Positions 1 through 5,745 of a stretch of DNA of 9,353 nucleotides are shown here, piece after piece. Numbering within the stretch: position 1 is the stretch's first letter; each line of letters opens with the position of its first letter. The notes under the pieces are model-generated. The model worked only from the letters and a program-made list of their open reading frames with translations, was not told where the DNA came from and searched no databases. Location of the stretch: NCBI GenBank assembly GCA_007135385.1, contig SLIY01000016.1, positions 1 to 9,353 of the forward strand, in the 5' to 3' direction. The position numbers and the translations under genes are program-made. The DNA comes from Leptolyngbyaceae cyanobacterium CSSed165cm_216. GTDB lineage: Bacteria > Cyanobacteriota > Cyanobacteriia > Phormidesmidales > Phormidesmidaceae.

Positions 1-2469
1 CAAGAGAGTCGGGCCGAAAAGGCTCTGGCGGCCCTGAAGCAGTTGGCGACGCCCACCGTGCGGGTGCAGCGGGATGGACACTCTCAAGATGTGCCAGCCC
101 AGGCCTTGGTACCCGGTGACATTATCCTGCTGGGGGCCGGGGACCAGGTGCCCGCCGATGGCCGCTTGGTGGAGTCGGCCAACCTACAAGTGCGAGAGTC
201 TGCCCTAACTGGCGAAGCCCAGGGGGTGAATAAACAAGCGCAGGTGGTGCTGGCCGCAGAGACCCCCCTAGCCGATCGCAAAAACCTGGTGTTCCAGGGC
301 ACCGAAGTGGTCCAGGGGCGGGGGCGGGCGGTGGTGACCCATACCGGCATGACCACAGAACTAGGCCGCATCGCCAACCTGTTACAGTCGGTGGAAAACG
401 ATCCTACCCCACTGCAAAAGCGGATGGACCAACTGGGCAATGTGCTGGTCACCGGATCGTTGATTTTGGTGGCGATTGTGGTGGGCAGTGGGGTGGCCGT
501 GGGGGGCTGGGCCATCTTTGAGCGGCTGCTGGAAATTGCTCTGAGTATGGCGGTAGCGGTGGTACCGGAAGGGCTACCAGCGGTGATCACGGTTACCCTG
601 GCCATTGGCACCCAACGCATGGTGCGCCGCAATGCCTTAATTCGCCGGCTGCCAGCGGTGGAAACCCTGGGTTCGGTGACCACGATTTGCTCTGACAAAA
701 CCGGCACCCTGACCCAAAACAAAATGGTGGTGCAGCAGCTCCGCACCCCTGGGCAGTCTCTGCATGTGACTGGGGAGGGCTACTGCCCCGAGGGAGAGTT
801 TTTGCACCGGGGCCAACCCGTTGACCCCGGGCAGTCCCCTGAACTCACCCTGCTGTTACTCGTCGGGCTATTGTGTAACGATGCCGCCCTACAAAAGGAA
901 GTCGGCCGATGGAGCATTTTGGGGGATCCGACGGAAGGGGCGCTGGTAGTGATGGCCTGTAAGGGCGGGCTGGACCGTCATCATCTGGGCCATACCCTGA
1001 AGCGAGTGGCTGAGTTTCCGTTTTCCTCCGAGCGCAAGCGCATGAGTGTAGTGTTGCAGGGGCTTCACCCCACGATCAGCGATCTGGCCTTACCGACGGA
1101 TCTGCGCCAGGCCCCCTACTGGCTCCTGACCAAAGGCTCCCCTGAGCTGCTGCTCAGGCAGTGCAGCGGTTATTTAGCGGGGGATCAGGTGATGACCCTA
1201 GGGGAGAAAGCGCGATCGCAGATCCTGGCCGACAACGCCGACCTGGCCTCTCGGGGGCTGCGAGTCCTCGGTTTTGCCTACCGTTCCCTAGAGACAATTC
1301 CGGCTGAAACCAACCCCAAAGAGGCGGAACAGGGCCTGGTATGGTTAGGGCTAGAGGGCATGATTGACGCCCTGCGCCCCGAAGTTAAGCAGGCGGTGCA
1401 GCGCTGCCGCAAAGCTGGCATTCGCCCGATGATGATTACTGGGGATCACCCCCTGACCGCCCTGGCGATCGCCCAGGATTTAGGGATTGCCGATAGCCAA
1501 ACCACCGTGGTCACGGGCACCGAGCTAGAGACCATGGCCCAGGTCAACTTAGAAGCGGTAGTCAAGCAAGCCAATGTCTATGCTCGGGTTTCGCCGGAAC
1601 ACAAGCTGCGGATTGTGCGGGCACTGCAAAAAGACCACCAGATCGTGGCTATGACCGGGGACGGCGTCAACGATGCCCCAGCCCTGAAACAGGCGGAAAT
1701 TGGCATCGCCATGGGCATCACGGGCACCGATGTCAGCAAAGAGGCCAGCGACATGGTGCTACTGGATGACAACTTTGCCACCATCGTCGCCGCCACCGAA
1801 GAGGGACGGGTGGTCTATACCAACATCCGCCGGTTCGTGAAATATATCCTGGGCAGCAACATCGGTGAGCTGCTGACCATTGCCCTATCGCCGCTGATTT
1901 TGCCAATTTTGGACGTACCCCTCACCCCCCTACAAATTCTGTGGATGAATCTGGTCACCGATGGCTTCCCGGCTTTGGCCCTGGCGGTCGAGCCGGCTGA
2001 ACCGGACGTGATGCATCAGCCGCCCCACGATCCTCAGGAAAGCATTTTTGCCCGAGGATTAGGCGCCTATATGGTGCGGATCGGGCTGGTGTTTACGGTG
2101 ATTTCGGTAACCATGATGGTCTGGGCCTTTTACGACGCTCAACAAAGCGGTGACCCTGAACGCTGGAAGACCATGGTGTTTACCACCCTATGTTTAGCCC
2201 AGATGGGCCACGCGATCGCCGTGCGATCCGACACCCGCCTCACCCTCAACCTATCCCTCTGGTCTAATCCATTTGTGTTGGCGTCGGTGGTGCTGACCTT
2301 TGTCCTACAGCTGCTGCTGATTTATGTGGCCCCCCTGCGCGATTTCTTCGGCACCCACTTGATTAGTGGCAAGGAACTGCTGATTTGTTTTGGTTTCAGC
2401 ACCCTGCTGTTTGTCTGGGTCGAGTTGGAGAAAGTCTATCGACGGGTCAGGGGAAACGGTCAAGGTTGA
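1..2469 (+). CDS. Type II P-type cation ATPase (PacL/SERCA-like), 5'-truncated by the window edge
   Basis: This membrane pump drives cation export (probably Ca2+) by ATP hydrolysis through a phospho-aspartate intermediate. The frame is open from base 1 (QESRAEKALAAL, typical of the segment just after TM2), so the TTG at 43 is not the start and roughly the first 100 residues are missing. Counting from base 1, the 822 residues show the actuator TGE (70-72), TM4 PEGLP with Glu190, the phosphorylation motif DKTGT (Asp232), a KGSPE nucleotide-binding motif, MITGDHP, and the hinge TGDGVNDAP (551-559). The C-terminal transport helices follow. Cation-site residues comparable to SERCA are visible: Asn620 and Glu623 (TM5), and Asn650, Thr653 and Asp654 (TM6). 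The TM8 position equivalent to SERCA Glu908 appears to be Gln734, which may leave a single Ca2+ site. Family assignment is secure. The transported ion is inferred, and Na+ or another cation is possible. Confidence 0.95.
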   Translation, partial: QESRAEKALAALKQLATPTVRVQRDGHSQDVPAQALVPGDIILLGAGDQVPADGRLVESANLQVRESALTGEAQGVNKQAQVVLAAETPLADRKNLVFQGTEVVQGRGRAVVTHTGMTTELGRIANLLQSVENDPTPLQKRMDQLGNVLVTGSLILVAIVVGSGVAVGGWAIFERLLEIALSMAVAVVPEGLPAVITVTLAIGTQRMVRRNALIRRLPAVETLGSVTTICSDKTGTLTQNKMVVQQLRTPGQSLHVTGEGYCPEGEFLHRGQPVDPGQSPELTLLLLVGLLCNDAALQKEVGRWSILGDPTEGALVVMACKGGLDRHHLGHTLKRVAEFPFSSERKRMSVVLQGLHPTISDLALPTDLRQAPYWLLTKGSPELLLRQCSGYLAGDQVMTLGEKARSQILADNADLASRGLRVLGFAYRSLETIPAETNPKEAEQGLVWLGLEGMIDALRPEVKQAVQRCRKAGIRPMMITGDHPLTALAIAQDLGIADSQTTVVTGTELETMAQVNLEAVVKQANVYARVSPEHKLRIVRALQKDHQIVAMTGDGVNDAPALKQAEIGIAMGITGTDVSKEASDMVLLDDNFATIVAATEEGRVVYTNIRRFVKYILGSNIGELLTIALSPLILPILDVPLTPLQILWMNLVTDGFPALALAVEPAEPDVMHQPPHDPQESIFARGLGAYMVRIGLVFTVISVTMMVWAFYDAQQSGDPERWKTMVFTTLCLAQMGHAIAVRSDTRLTLNLSLWSNPFVLASVVLTFVLQLLLIYVAPLRDFFGTHLISGKELLICFGFSTLLFVWVELEKVYRRVRGNGQG

Positions 2470-2524
2470 GTAAAGCGCTATCTCCCCCCGGCAAGGTGGG
2501 CCGATCATCCTATGTATCGCGCTT

Positions 2525-2537
2525 CCCATGGCATGGG
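2525..2537. repeat. Short palindrome upstream of pdeM
   Basis: CCCATG-G-CATGGG is a perfect 6-bp-arm palindrome about 60 bp upstream of the PdeM start, in the 125-bp spacer after the ATPase gene. It could be an operator or a weak hairpin. No T-run follows, so it is not a standard intrinsic terminator. Function unknown. Confidence 0.35.
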
Positions 2538-2581
2538 CCAAGGCCAATGGGCTATCCGGTGTGAGTAACCTGAGCATGGAA

Positions 2582-2586
2582 TAAGG
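2582..2586 (+). promoter_or_regulatory. Ribosome binding site deciding the GTG start of pdeM
   Basis: TAAGG lies 8 nt upstream of the GTG at 2595. A nearby ATG at 2590 is in another frame and hits TGA after two codons, so the GTG is the supported start. Confidence 0.5.
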
Positions 2587-2594
2587 TTAATGAC

Positions 2595-3245
2595 GTGAAA
2601 GAGTTGACGATTGATCAAACCCGGTTGCAGTTATTGCCCGACAAGGCCATTTACCTTGAAGATCTAGGGGCGCTGCTGGTGTCCGATGTACATCTGGGTA
2701 AAGCCGAGACCTTTCAGCACCATGGCTTTCCCGTTCCTAGCCAGGTAAACCAGGTCACCCTAGACCGCCTGCAACAATTGTGTCACCAGGTGCAGGCTGA
2801 CTCCCTCTGGATTTTGGGAGATCTGTTTCACAGTCAGGCGGGGCTCACCGATGGGGTGGTTGATCAATGGCTGCGGTTTTTGGCGATAACTCAGGTCACA
2901 GCGCACCTGATTGTAGGCAATCACGATCGCCCCCTAAACGATACCCTCAGTCAACTCTCCCTCACCTGTTGGGTGGAAGCCGTGGCGATGGATGCGGTGC
3001 TGTTGAGCCACGAGCCCGTCCCTAACCCCGATCAGCTCAACATCTGTGGCCATATCCATCCTTGTTTACGATTAAGTTTGGGCTGCGATCGCCTGCGTCT
3101 GCCCTGTTTTCACTGGCAAGCTCGCCAAAATCGCCTTACCCTGCCTGCCTTTGGCGAGTTTACCGGCGGCTATGACATTCGTCTGGGGCCTGGGGATGTA
3201 GCCTACGGCGTGGTTGAAGGGGACATTGTATCCTTCTCGGGTTGA
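2595..3245 (+). CDS. pdeM: PdeM-type metallophosphoesterase (ligase-associated DNA damage response endonuclease family)
   Basis: This is a small calcineurin-like phosphoesterase of 216 residues, cytoplasmic, with no signal peptide. Binuclear metal motifs appear in order: SDVHLGKAE (Asp31, His33), GDLFHS (Asp76, His79), GNHD (Asn109, His110), SHEP (His139) and CGHIHP (His153, His155). The motif spellings SDVHLGK and CGHIHP and the length match the PdeM family, whose bacterial members often sit beside an ATP-dependent DNA ligase, an exonuclease and a helicase. None of those partners is in this window, so the gene stands alone between an ATPase and a convergent HNH gene. A nuclease or phosphodiesterase role in DNA repair is inferred from family; the substrate cannot be read from the sequence. 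The GTG start is chosen for the TAAGG 8 nt upstream and because the beta strand leading to SDVHLG is intact. Confidence 0.88.
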   Translation: MKELTIDQTRLQLLPDKAIYLEDLGALLVSDVHLGKAETFQHHGFPVPSQVNQVTLDRLQQLCHQVQADSLWILGDLFHSQAGLTDGVVDQWLRFLAITQVTAHLIVGNHDRPLNDTLSQLSLTCWVEAVAMDAVLLSHEPVPNPDQLNICGHIHPCLRLSLGCDRLRLPCFHWQARQNRLTLPAFGEFTGGYDIRLGPGDVAYGVVEGDIVSFSG

Positions 3246-3285
3246 TAGGGTGTTGCTCTAACCCAGATAGCTCAGGTTTCCCTGC

Positions 3286-3558
3286 CTATCGGTAGCTTCT
3301 GACCCGTTTATCAAGGCGTTGTTTGCGGATCCAACTTAAAAACTTTTGCAGTTGGGGTTCGGCCTGCAGTTGTTCTAGGGTATTTAACTCTCGGGCCAGA
3401 CGCTGATTGTCGAACAGGGTGTGAATCTGCTTGTGGCAAGGCTGACACAGGAGCACCGTCGGTCCAGGCTCCTGGTTGCGACGTTTGGTATATTGCTTGG
3501 GGATTAAGTGGTGTTCGGTTAGATCCGCGACGGCGCGATCGCACAGTTGGCAGGGCAT
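3286..3558 (-). CDS. Small HNH endonuclease-domain protein
   Basis: This 90-residue protein consists almost entirely of one HNH zinc-finger nuclease module. Cys3 and Cys6 (CQLC) with Cys38 and Cys41 (CQPC) form a plausible four-Cys zinc site. His16-His17 in the segment EHHLIPKQY supply the catalytic HH of the HNH motif, and CHKQIH (His42, His46) follows. The C-terminal 40 residues are charged and helical-looking (RLARELNTLEQLQAE, then a basic tail). There is no signal peptide, no DNA-methylase or intein partner, and no mobile-element context, so a free-standing HNH of unknown target is the honest call. It converges with pdeM (40-bp gap) and diverges from the hli gene. Its ATG lies only 3 bp from a perfect inverted repeat, and no Shine-Dalgarno is visible. 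The domain is clear; the biological role is unknown. Confidence 0.88.
   Translation of the reverse strand: MPCQLCDRAVADLTEHHLIPKQYTKRRNQEPGPTVLLCQPCHKQIHTLFDNQRLARELNTLEQLQAEPQLQKFLSWIRKQRLDKRVRSYR
3535..3542. repeat. HIP1 octamer inside the HNH gene
   Basis: GCGATCGC, the highly iterated palindrome of cyanobacteria. Other perfect copies inside genes begin at 1212, 1465, 2212, 3085, 6991 and 7897. Confidence 0.9.
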
Positions 3559-3561
3559 AGG

Positions 3562-3593
3562 TTAGGCTAGAATTGACGGTATTTCTAGCCTAA
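3562..3593. promoter_or_regulatory. Perfect 11-bp inverted repeat between divergent HNH and hli genes
   Basis: Arms TTAGGCTAGAA (3562-3572) and TTCTAGCCTAA (3583-3593) are exact reverse complements separated by 10 bp that contain TTGACG. The element fills most of the 51-bp divergent intergenic region. It ends 3 bp from the HNH ATG and 16 bp from the hli ATG. It could be a shared operator for a dimeric regulator, or a hairpin in either leader blocking ribosome access. No HLR1-type motif (RpaB site) is seen here. The symmetry is certain; the function is inferred. Confidence 0.6.
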
Positions 3594-3609
3594 GACCTGA
3601 AACGCAATC

Positions 3610-3780
3610 ATGGCCAACCTCGAACCCTCTGTTACCCCGAATCTGCAACGACCCAAAGTCGGGTTCAACCACTATGCAGAACGGCTCAATGGTCGAGCCG
3701 CTATGATTGGCTTCATCACCATCGTGTTGATCGAGCTGCTGACCGGTCAAGGGGTTTTGTCCTGGTTGGGGTTGCGCTAG
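3610..3780 (+). CDS. hli: High-light-inducible protein (Hli/SCP, one-helix chlorophyll-binding family)
   Basis: This 56-residue protein starts at ATG 3610 (MANLEPSVTPNL) and ends with TAG. After a short polar N-terminus, residues 22-35 read YAERLNGRAAMIGF, the Hli/chlorophyll a/b-binding signature ExxNGRxAMxGF (Glu24, Asn27, Arg29, Met32). A single membrane helix with VLIELLTGQGVLSWLGL completes the family pattern. Such proteins sit in the thylakoid membrane, pair to bind chlorophyll and carotenoid, and protect photosystem assembly intermediates under high light or other stress. Length is typical for the family. It is divergent from the HNH gene, and its 5' leader contains a perfect inverted repeat. 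No Shine-Dalgarno is obvious (GACCTGAAACGCAATC precedes the ATG), which is common in cyanobacteria. Which Hli subgroup it belongs to is not decided. Confidence 0.93.
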   Translation: MANLEPSVTPNLQRPKVGFNHYAERLNGRAAMIGFITIVLIELLTGQGVLSWLGLR

Positions 3781-3805
3781 GCTAGACCCATCACGGGCCA
3801 AAGCA

Positions 3806-3826
3806 GGTGATTGATCGGGTGATTGA
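3806..3826. repeat. Tandem 9-bp direct repeat downstream of hli
   Basis: GGTGATTGA occurs at 3806-3814 and 3818-3826, a 12-bp period, in the hli 3' spacer. Purpose unknown; possibly chance. Confidence 0.3.
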
Positions 3827-3830
3827 CCTG

Positions 3831-3884
3831 AGGCCAGTTGTTGATCTGGTCTATGCTCTCGGGGTAATAGCTCAATCCTGAGCT
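3831..3884 (+). terminator. Two consecutive stem-loops after hli (possible transcript end or processing site)
   Basis: The first stem pairs 3831-3837 (AGGCCAG) with 3846-3852 (CTGGTCT), including one G-U. The second is a perfect 6-bp stem AGCTCA-ATCC-TGAGCT at 3869-3884. Neither is followed by a T-run, so intrinsic termination is not shown. They may only stabilise the hli 3' end. Confidence 0.3.
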
Positions 3885-3909
3885 TGCATAGAATGGCATA
3901 GAAAGGATA

Positions 3910-4278
3910 TTGCTGCGTTCTGGGTGTTGTCCCATTCAGTCTCTGTTCAAAAAACAACCCCTACTGACAACGGCCCTGACCATGGGTGCCGTTGATGGCC
4001 TGATGGGTGCGGCCGAGGGAAAAGTCTCCCTCGCCCTGCTTGGTTTGGCCCTGGCGGGTGGTGCTATCTCGTTGCGCTGGCGACAGATTCAGCGGGCCGC
4101 CCCTAGTTTGCCGCGCCCCGCTGTGGTGCTGTACCTGCCCGATGCGATCGTCCCCAAGGGCCAGTCTTTGACCATTGCCCCATCATTCACCGTCTGGAGT
4201 GACGCCGAATCAGCTCCTACTCTGCCCCCCGAGGATCCGTCGTCGCCCCTGAGAGGGCTAGACCAGTCCCCCCGATGA
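3910..4278 (+). CDS. Hypothetical small single-helix membrane protein
   Basis: Not recognised. The frame encodes 122 residues from a TTG start, or 98 from the ATG at 3982. A Gly/Ala-rich segment (GAVDGLMGAAEGK) precedes one clear hydrophobic helix (residues about 39-55, VSLALLGLALAGG), then a basic stretch RWRQIQR consistent with a cytoplasmic flank. A tail rich in Pro and Ser follows, with PKGQSLTIAPSF and a Pro/Asp end. Third codon positions are GC-rich as in the neighbouring genes, which supports coding. The opposite-strand frame looks far less protein-like. The start is uncertain: AAAGGA at 3902-3907 is too close to the TTG and no Shine-Dalgarno serves the ATG, although LFKKQPLLTTAL before that ATG reads like natural protein. 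It follows hli by 129 bp on the same strand, so co-expression is possible but unproven. Confidence 0.55.
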   Translation: MLRSGCCPIQSLFKKQPLLTTALTMGAVDGLMGAAEGKVSLALLGLALAGGAISLRWRQIQRAAPSLPRPAVVLYLPDAIVPKGQSLTIAPSFTVWSDAESAPTLPPEDPSSPLRGLDQSPR

Positions 4279-4353
4279 GCGGGTAAGCTGACAGCCCACC
4301 GTTCGAGATCACTCGCCCCATCCCTGTAATAGGGAGACTCTACATAGCAATCA

Positions 4354-4361
4354 GCGATCGC
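4354..4361. repeat. HIP1 octamer, intergenic
   Basis: GCGATCGC in the spacer before the SDR gene. This is one of only two perfect intergenic copies in the window. Confidence 0.9.
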
Positions 4362-4395
4362 CACTTTTCTTAACCTGAATTCGGGATAACACCGT

Positions 4396-4424
4396 CCCCT
4401 CCTCGGGAGGGGTGCCCGGCGGGC
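4396..4424. repeat. GC-rich double-palindrome dispersed repeat (cyanobacterial REP-like)
   Basis: CCCCTCC-TCG-GGAGGGG (4396-4412) is a perfect 7-bp stem. It is followed directly by GCCC-GGC-GGGC (4414-4424) and then GGGGTGGGTCCC. This arrangement (hairpin, short GCCC..GGGC hairpin, GGGGTGGGT) resembles an intergenic element I know to be scattered through many filamentous cyanobacterial genomes. That identification is from memory; the symmetry is visible directly. It lies between the putative membrane protein and the SDR gene and lacks a T-run. Confidence 0.6.
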
Positions 4425-4460
4425 GGGGTGGGTCCCAGAGATCCGCAATGGTACGTCCCA

Positions 4461-4491
4461 ATGACCTCAGCTCTCTGGTCAGGAGTATAGT
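4461..4491 (+). promoter_or_regulatory. Weak sigma70-like promoter candidate for the SDR gene
   Basis: ATGACC (4461-4466) and TATAGT (4486-4491) are separated by 19 bp. The -10 matches 5 of 6 consensus bases and the -35 matches 4 of 6. The spacing is long. TGACC and GGTCA (4462-4481) also form a short inverted repeat over the -35. Suggestive only. Confidence 0.22.
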
Positions 4492-4590
4492 GTCCAACAG
4501 AGAGTGGATTTCGTTACCTTAAGTGAGGGGCGGCCGAGTCCGGCCAACCCAGTCCAGGCTTATGTTCAAGCACAAAACGGTCAATCGGGC

Positions 4591-5394
4591 ATGGCAAAAC
4601 CAATTTTAATTACTGGGGCATCTAGTGGCATCGGCTACGAACTCGCTCAGGTCTGTGCGGCCCATGGCCATGACCTGATTTTAGTGGCCCGGCGGGAAGA
4701 GCCGATGAAAGCGCTAAAAGCGCAACTAGAAGACGCCCACCCGGTGCAAGTCCTGACCTACCACGCCGATCTCACCTGCGCCGCTACTCGCCAACAGTTG
4801 TTTGCCTGGACTCAGACCCAGGGGCAACCCCTCTATGGTTTGATCAATAATGCCGGGTTTGGCGATCTATCAGAATTTGCCAAAGCCGATTGGGCCAAGC
4901 TAGACGCGATGCTCCAGCTCAACATCGTGGCCTTGACTCACCTCAGTCGGCTATACCTGCCAGGGATGATCGCCCAGGGGCAGGGGCGGATCATGAACGT
5001 GGCCTCCACCGCCGCGTTTTTGCCCGGCACCTATATGGCCATATACTATGCCTCCAAAGCCTACGTTCTTTCATTCACCGAAGCATTGGCCACAGAACTA
5101 AAAGGCACTGGGGTGACCGCCACCACCCTCTGCCCAGGTCCTACCCATTCCGAGTTTCAAGACCGAGCGAATGTGAGAGATATTGCCTGGTTCAACGACA
5201 GCAAACTGCCTACGGCTGCAGCTGTGGCCGCTTTTGGCTACAGCGCCATGGAAAAGGGTCAACGGACGGTCGTACACGGTACCCCTAACAAAGTCCTAGC
5301 CTTTGCCACTCGGTTGCTGCCCCGCAAGCAGCTGGCCAACATCACCGGACAAATGCAGGGAAGTACGCTAAATACCGCTACTACAAAGACCTAA
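4591..5394 (+). CDS. Short-chain dehydrogenase/reductase (classical SDR)
   Basis: This 267-residue NAD(P)-dependent oxidoreductase has a Rossmann fold and is cytoplasmic. From ATG 4591 it opens MAKPILITGASSGIG, with the nucleotide-binding TGASSGIG at 8-15, the structural NNAG at 86-89, catalytic Ser139 (MNVASTAAFLPG) and the active-site pair Tyr152 and Lys156 (YYASK), followed by the PGPTHSEF loop. The Arg-Arg after the second strand (LVARREEPM) hints at NADPH preference. These features match the SDR type often annotated as a general SDR or DltE-like protein; the substrate cannot be inferred. The ATG is preferred over an in-frame GTG at 4504 because classical SDRs begin only a few residues before the first beta strand. 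No obvious Shine-Dalgarno is present. Flanking spacers on both sides exceed 300 bp, so it is probably monocistronic. Confidence 0.92.
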   Translation: MAKPILITGASSGIGYELAQVCAAHGHDLILVARREEPMKALKAQLEDAHPVQVLTYHADLTCAATRQQLFAWTQTQGQPLYGLINNAGFGDLSEFAKADWAKLDAMLQLNIVALTHLSRLYLPGMIAQGQGRIMNVASTAAFLPGTYMAIYYASKAYVLSFTEALATELKGTGVTATTLCPGPTHSEFQDRANVRDIAWFNDSKLPTAAAVAAFGYSAMEKGQRTVVHGTPNKVLAFATRLLPRKQLANITGQMQGSTLNTATTKT

Positions 5395-5495
5395 GCTGTG
5401 CCGCCACCAGGTAGTTTGCACCAGGTCCCCCTGAAACCGCTAAAATGCCTTTCATTCACTACCTATGTGCCTGCCCTTTGGTTGATGGACCAGCG

Positions 5496-5527
5496 TAGAG
5501 GGTTCCAGCTAAATACTTATCTGGAAT
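5496..5527 (+). repeat. 32-bp imperfect direct repeat, copy 1, with palindromic core
   Basis: It begins TAGAGGGTTCCAGCTAA and ends TTATCTGGAAT. The core 5503-5526 is a near-perfect palindrome: TTCCAG-C-TAA, four bases, TTA-T-CTGGAA, with 9 of 10 arm positions complementary. Copy 2 lies 103 bp downstream. It looks like an operator for a dimeric regulator, or one unit of a small dispersed repeat. Confidence 0.5.
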
Positions 5528-5598
5528 CTCACTGCGACCGACCCAACGGACCGAGTTCGAGTGTCCTGGAAATGGATGTTTTTTAGTTGGGATACTCT

Positions 5599-5630
5599 TA
5601 GAGGGTTTCAGCTAAGACGTTATCCAGAAT
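5599..5630 (+). repeat. 32-bp imperfect direct repeat, copy 2
   Basis: It begins TAGAGGGTTTCAGCTAA and ends TTATCCAGAAT, agreeing with copy 1 at about 25 of 32 positions. Its palindromic core is degraded (about 6 of 10 arm positions pair), with TAA/TTA retained. It lies about 115 bp upstream of the solute-binding protein start. Confidence 0.5.
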
Positions 5631-5745
5631 GTTGACTAGATCTGCCTATGGGGCTGAGTTCAGCATGTCTGCTACGGATATGTCTAGGTGGCATCTGCTT
5701 GGGGCATAGGGCCAAGGTTATACCCAACGGTTGAGACAAGCGCTA

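Larger units (their letters stand above)
4279..4590. other. Non-coding spacer of about 310 bp upstream of the SDR gene
   Basis: It contains a small hairpin TCCCT-GTAAT-AGGGA (4321-4335), a HIP1 site, a GC-rich double palindrome, a weak promoter-like pair and an AT-richer approach to the SDR start. A GTG at 4504 extends the SDR frame by 29 codons, but those codons do not look like family sequence. I see no gene here. Confidence 0.6.
5395..5745. other. Non-coding region of 351 bp upstream of the solute-binding protein
   Basis: It holds two copies of a 32-bp imperfect direct repeat (listed separately) and an 8-bp direct repeat CACCAGGT at 5405-5412 and 5419-5426. A six-T run lies at 5579-5584 without a good preceding stem. 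A 62-codon GTG frame (5398-5586) overlaps the first repeat and has no protein-like features. Most likely a regulatory region. Confidence 0.55.

Noticed and set aside
84..746. 220-codon minus-strand frame inside the ATPase gene
   Set aside because: Opposite strand of a strongly conserved P-type ATPase; Thr/Ser/Arg-rich low-quality translation with no motif.
3246..3285. Bidirectional terminator between pdeM and HNH
   Set aside because: Only a 4-bp GGGT/ACCC pair with a 9-nt loop and no T-run; not supportable.
3562..3957. 131-codon minus-strand frame antisense to hli
   Set aside because: It covers the clear hli signature on the plus strand, and its own translation is Gln/Ser/Pro-rich with no family features.
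4089..4448. 119-codon minus-strand frame
   Set aside because: It reads through the GC-rich palindromic repeat and opposes a more protein-like frame; composition is Arg/Gly/Ser-rich.
4504..4590. N-terminal extension of the SDR from GTG
   Set aside because: Adds 29 residues before the canonical MAKPILITGASSGIG start, unlike classical SDRs.
4890..5288. 132-codon second frame inside the SDR gene
   Set aside because: Shadow of the SDR coding region; Arg/His-rich shadow composition.
5579..5584. Six-T run as a terminator for the SDR gene
   Set aside because: No convincing stem immediately upstream, and it is almost 190 bp after the stop.
5398..5586. 62-codon plus-strand GTG frame after the SDR gene
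   Set aside because: It spans a non-coding repeat, has no domain, Shine-Dalgarno or codon bias, and is best explained as chance.
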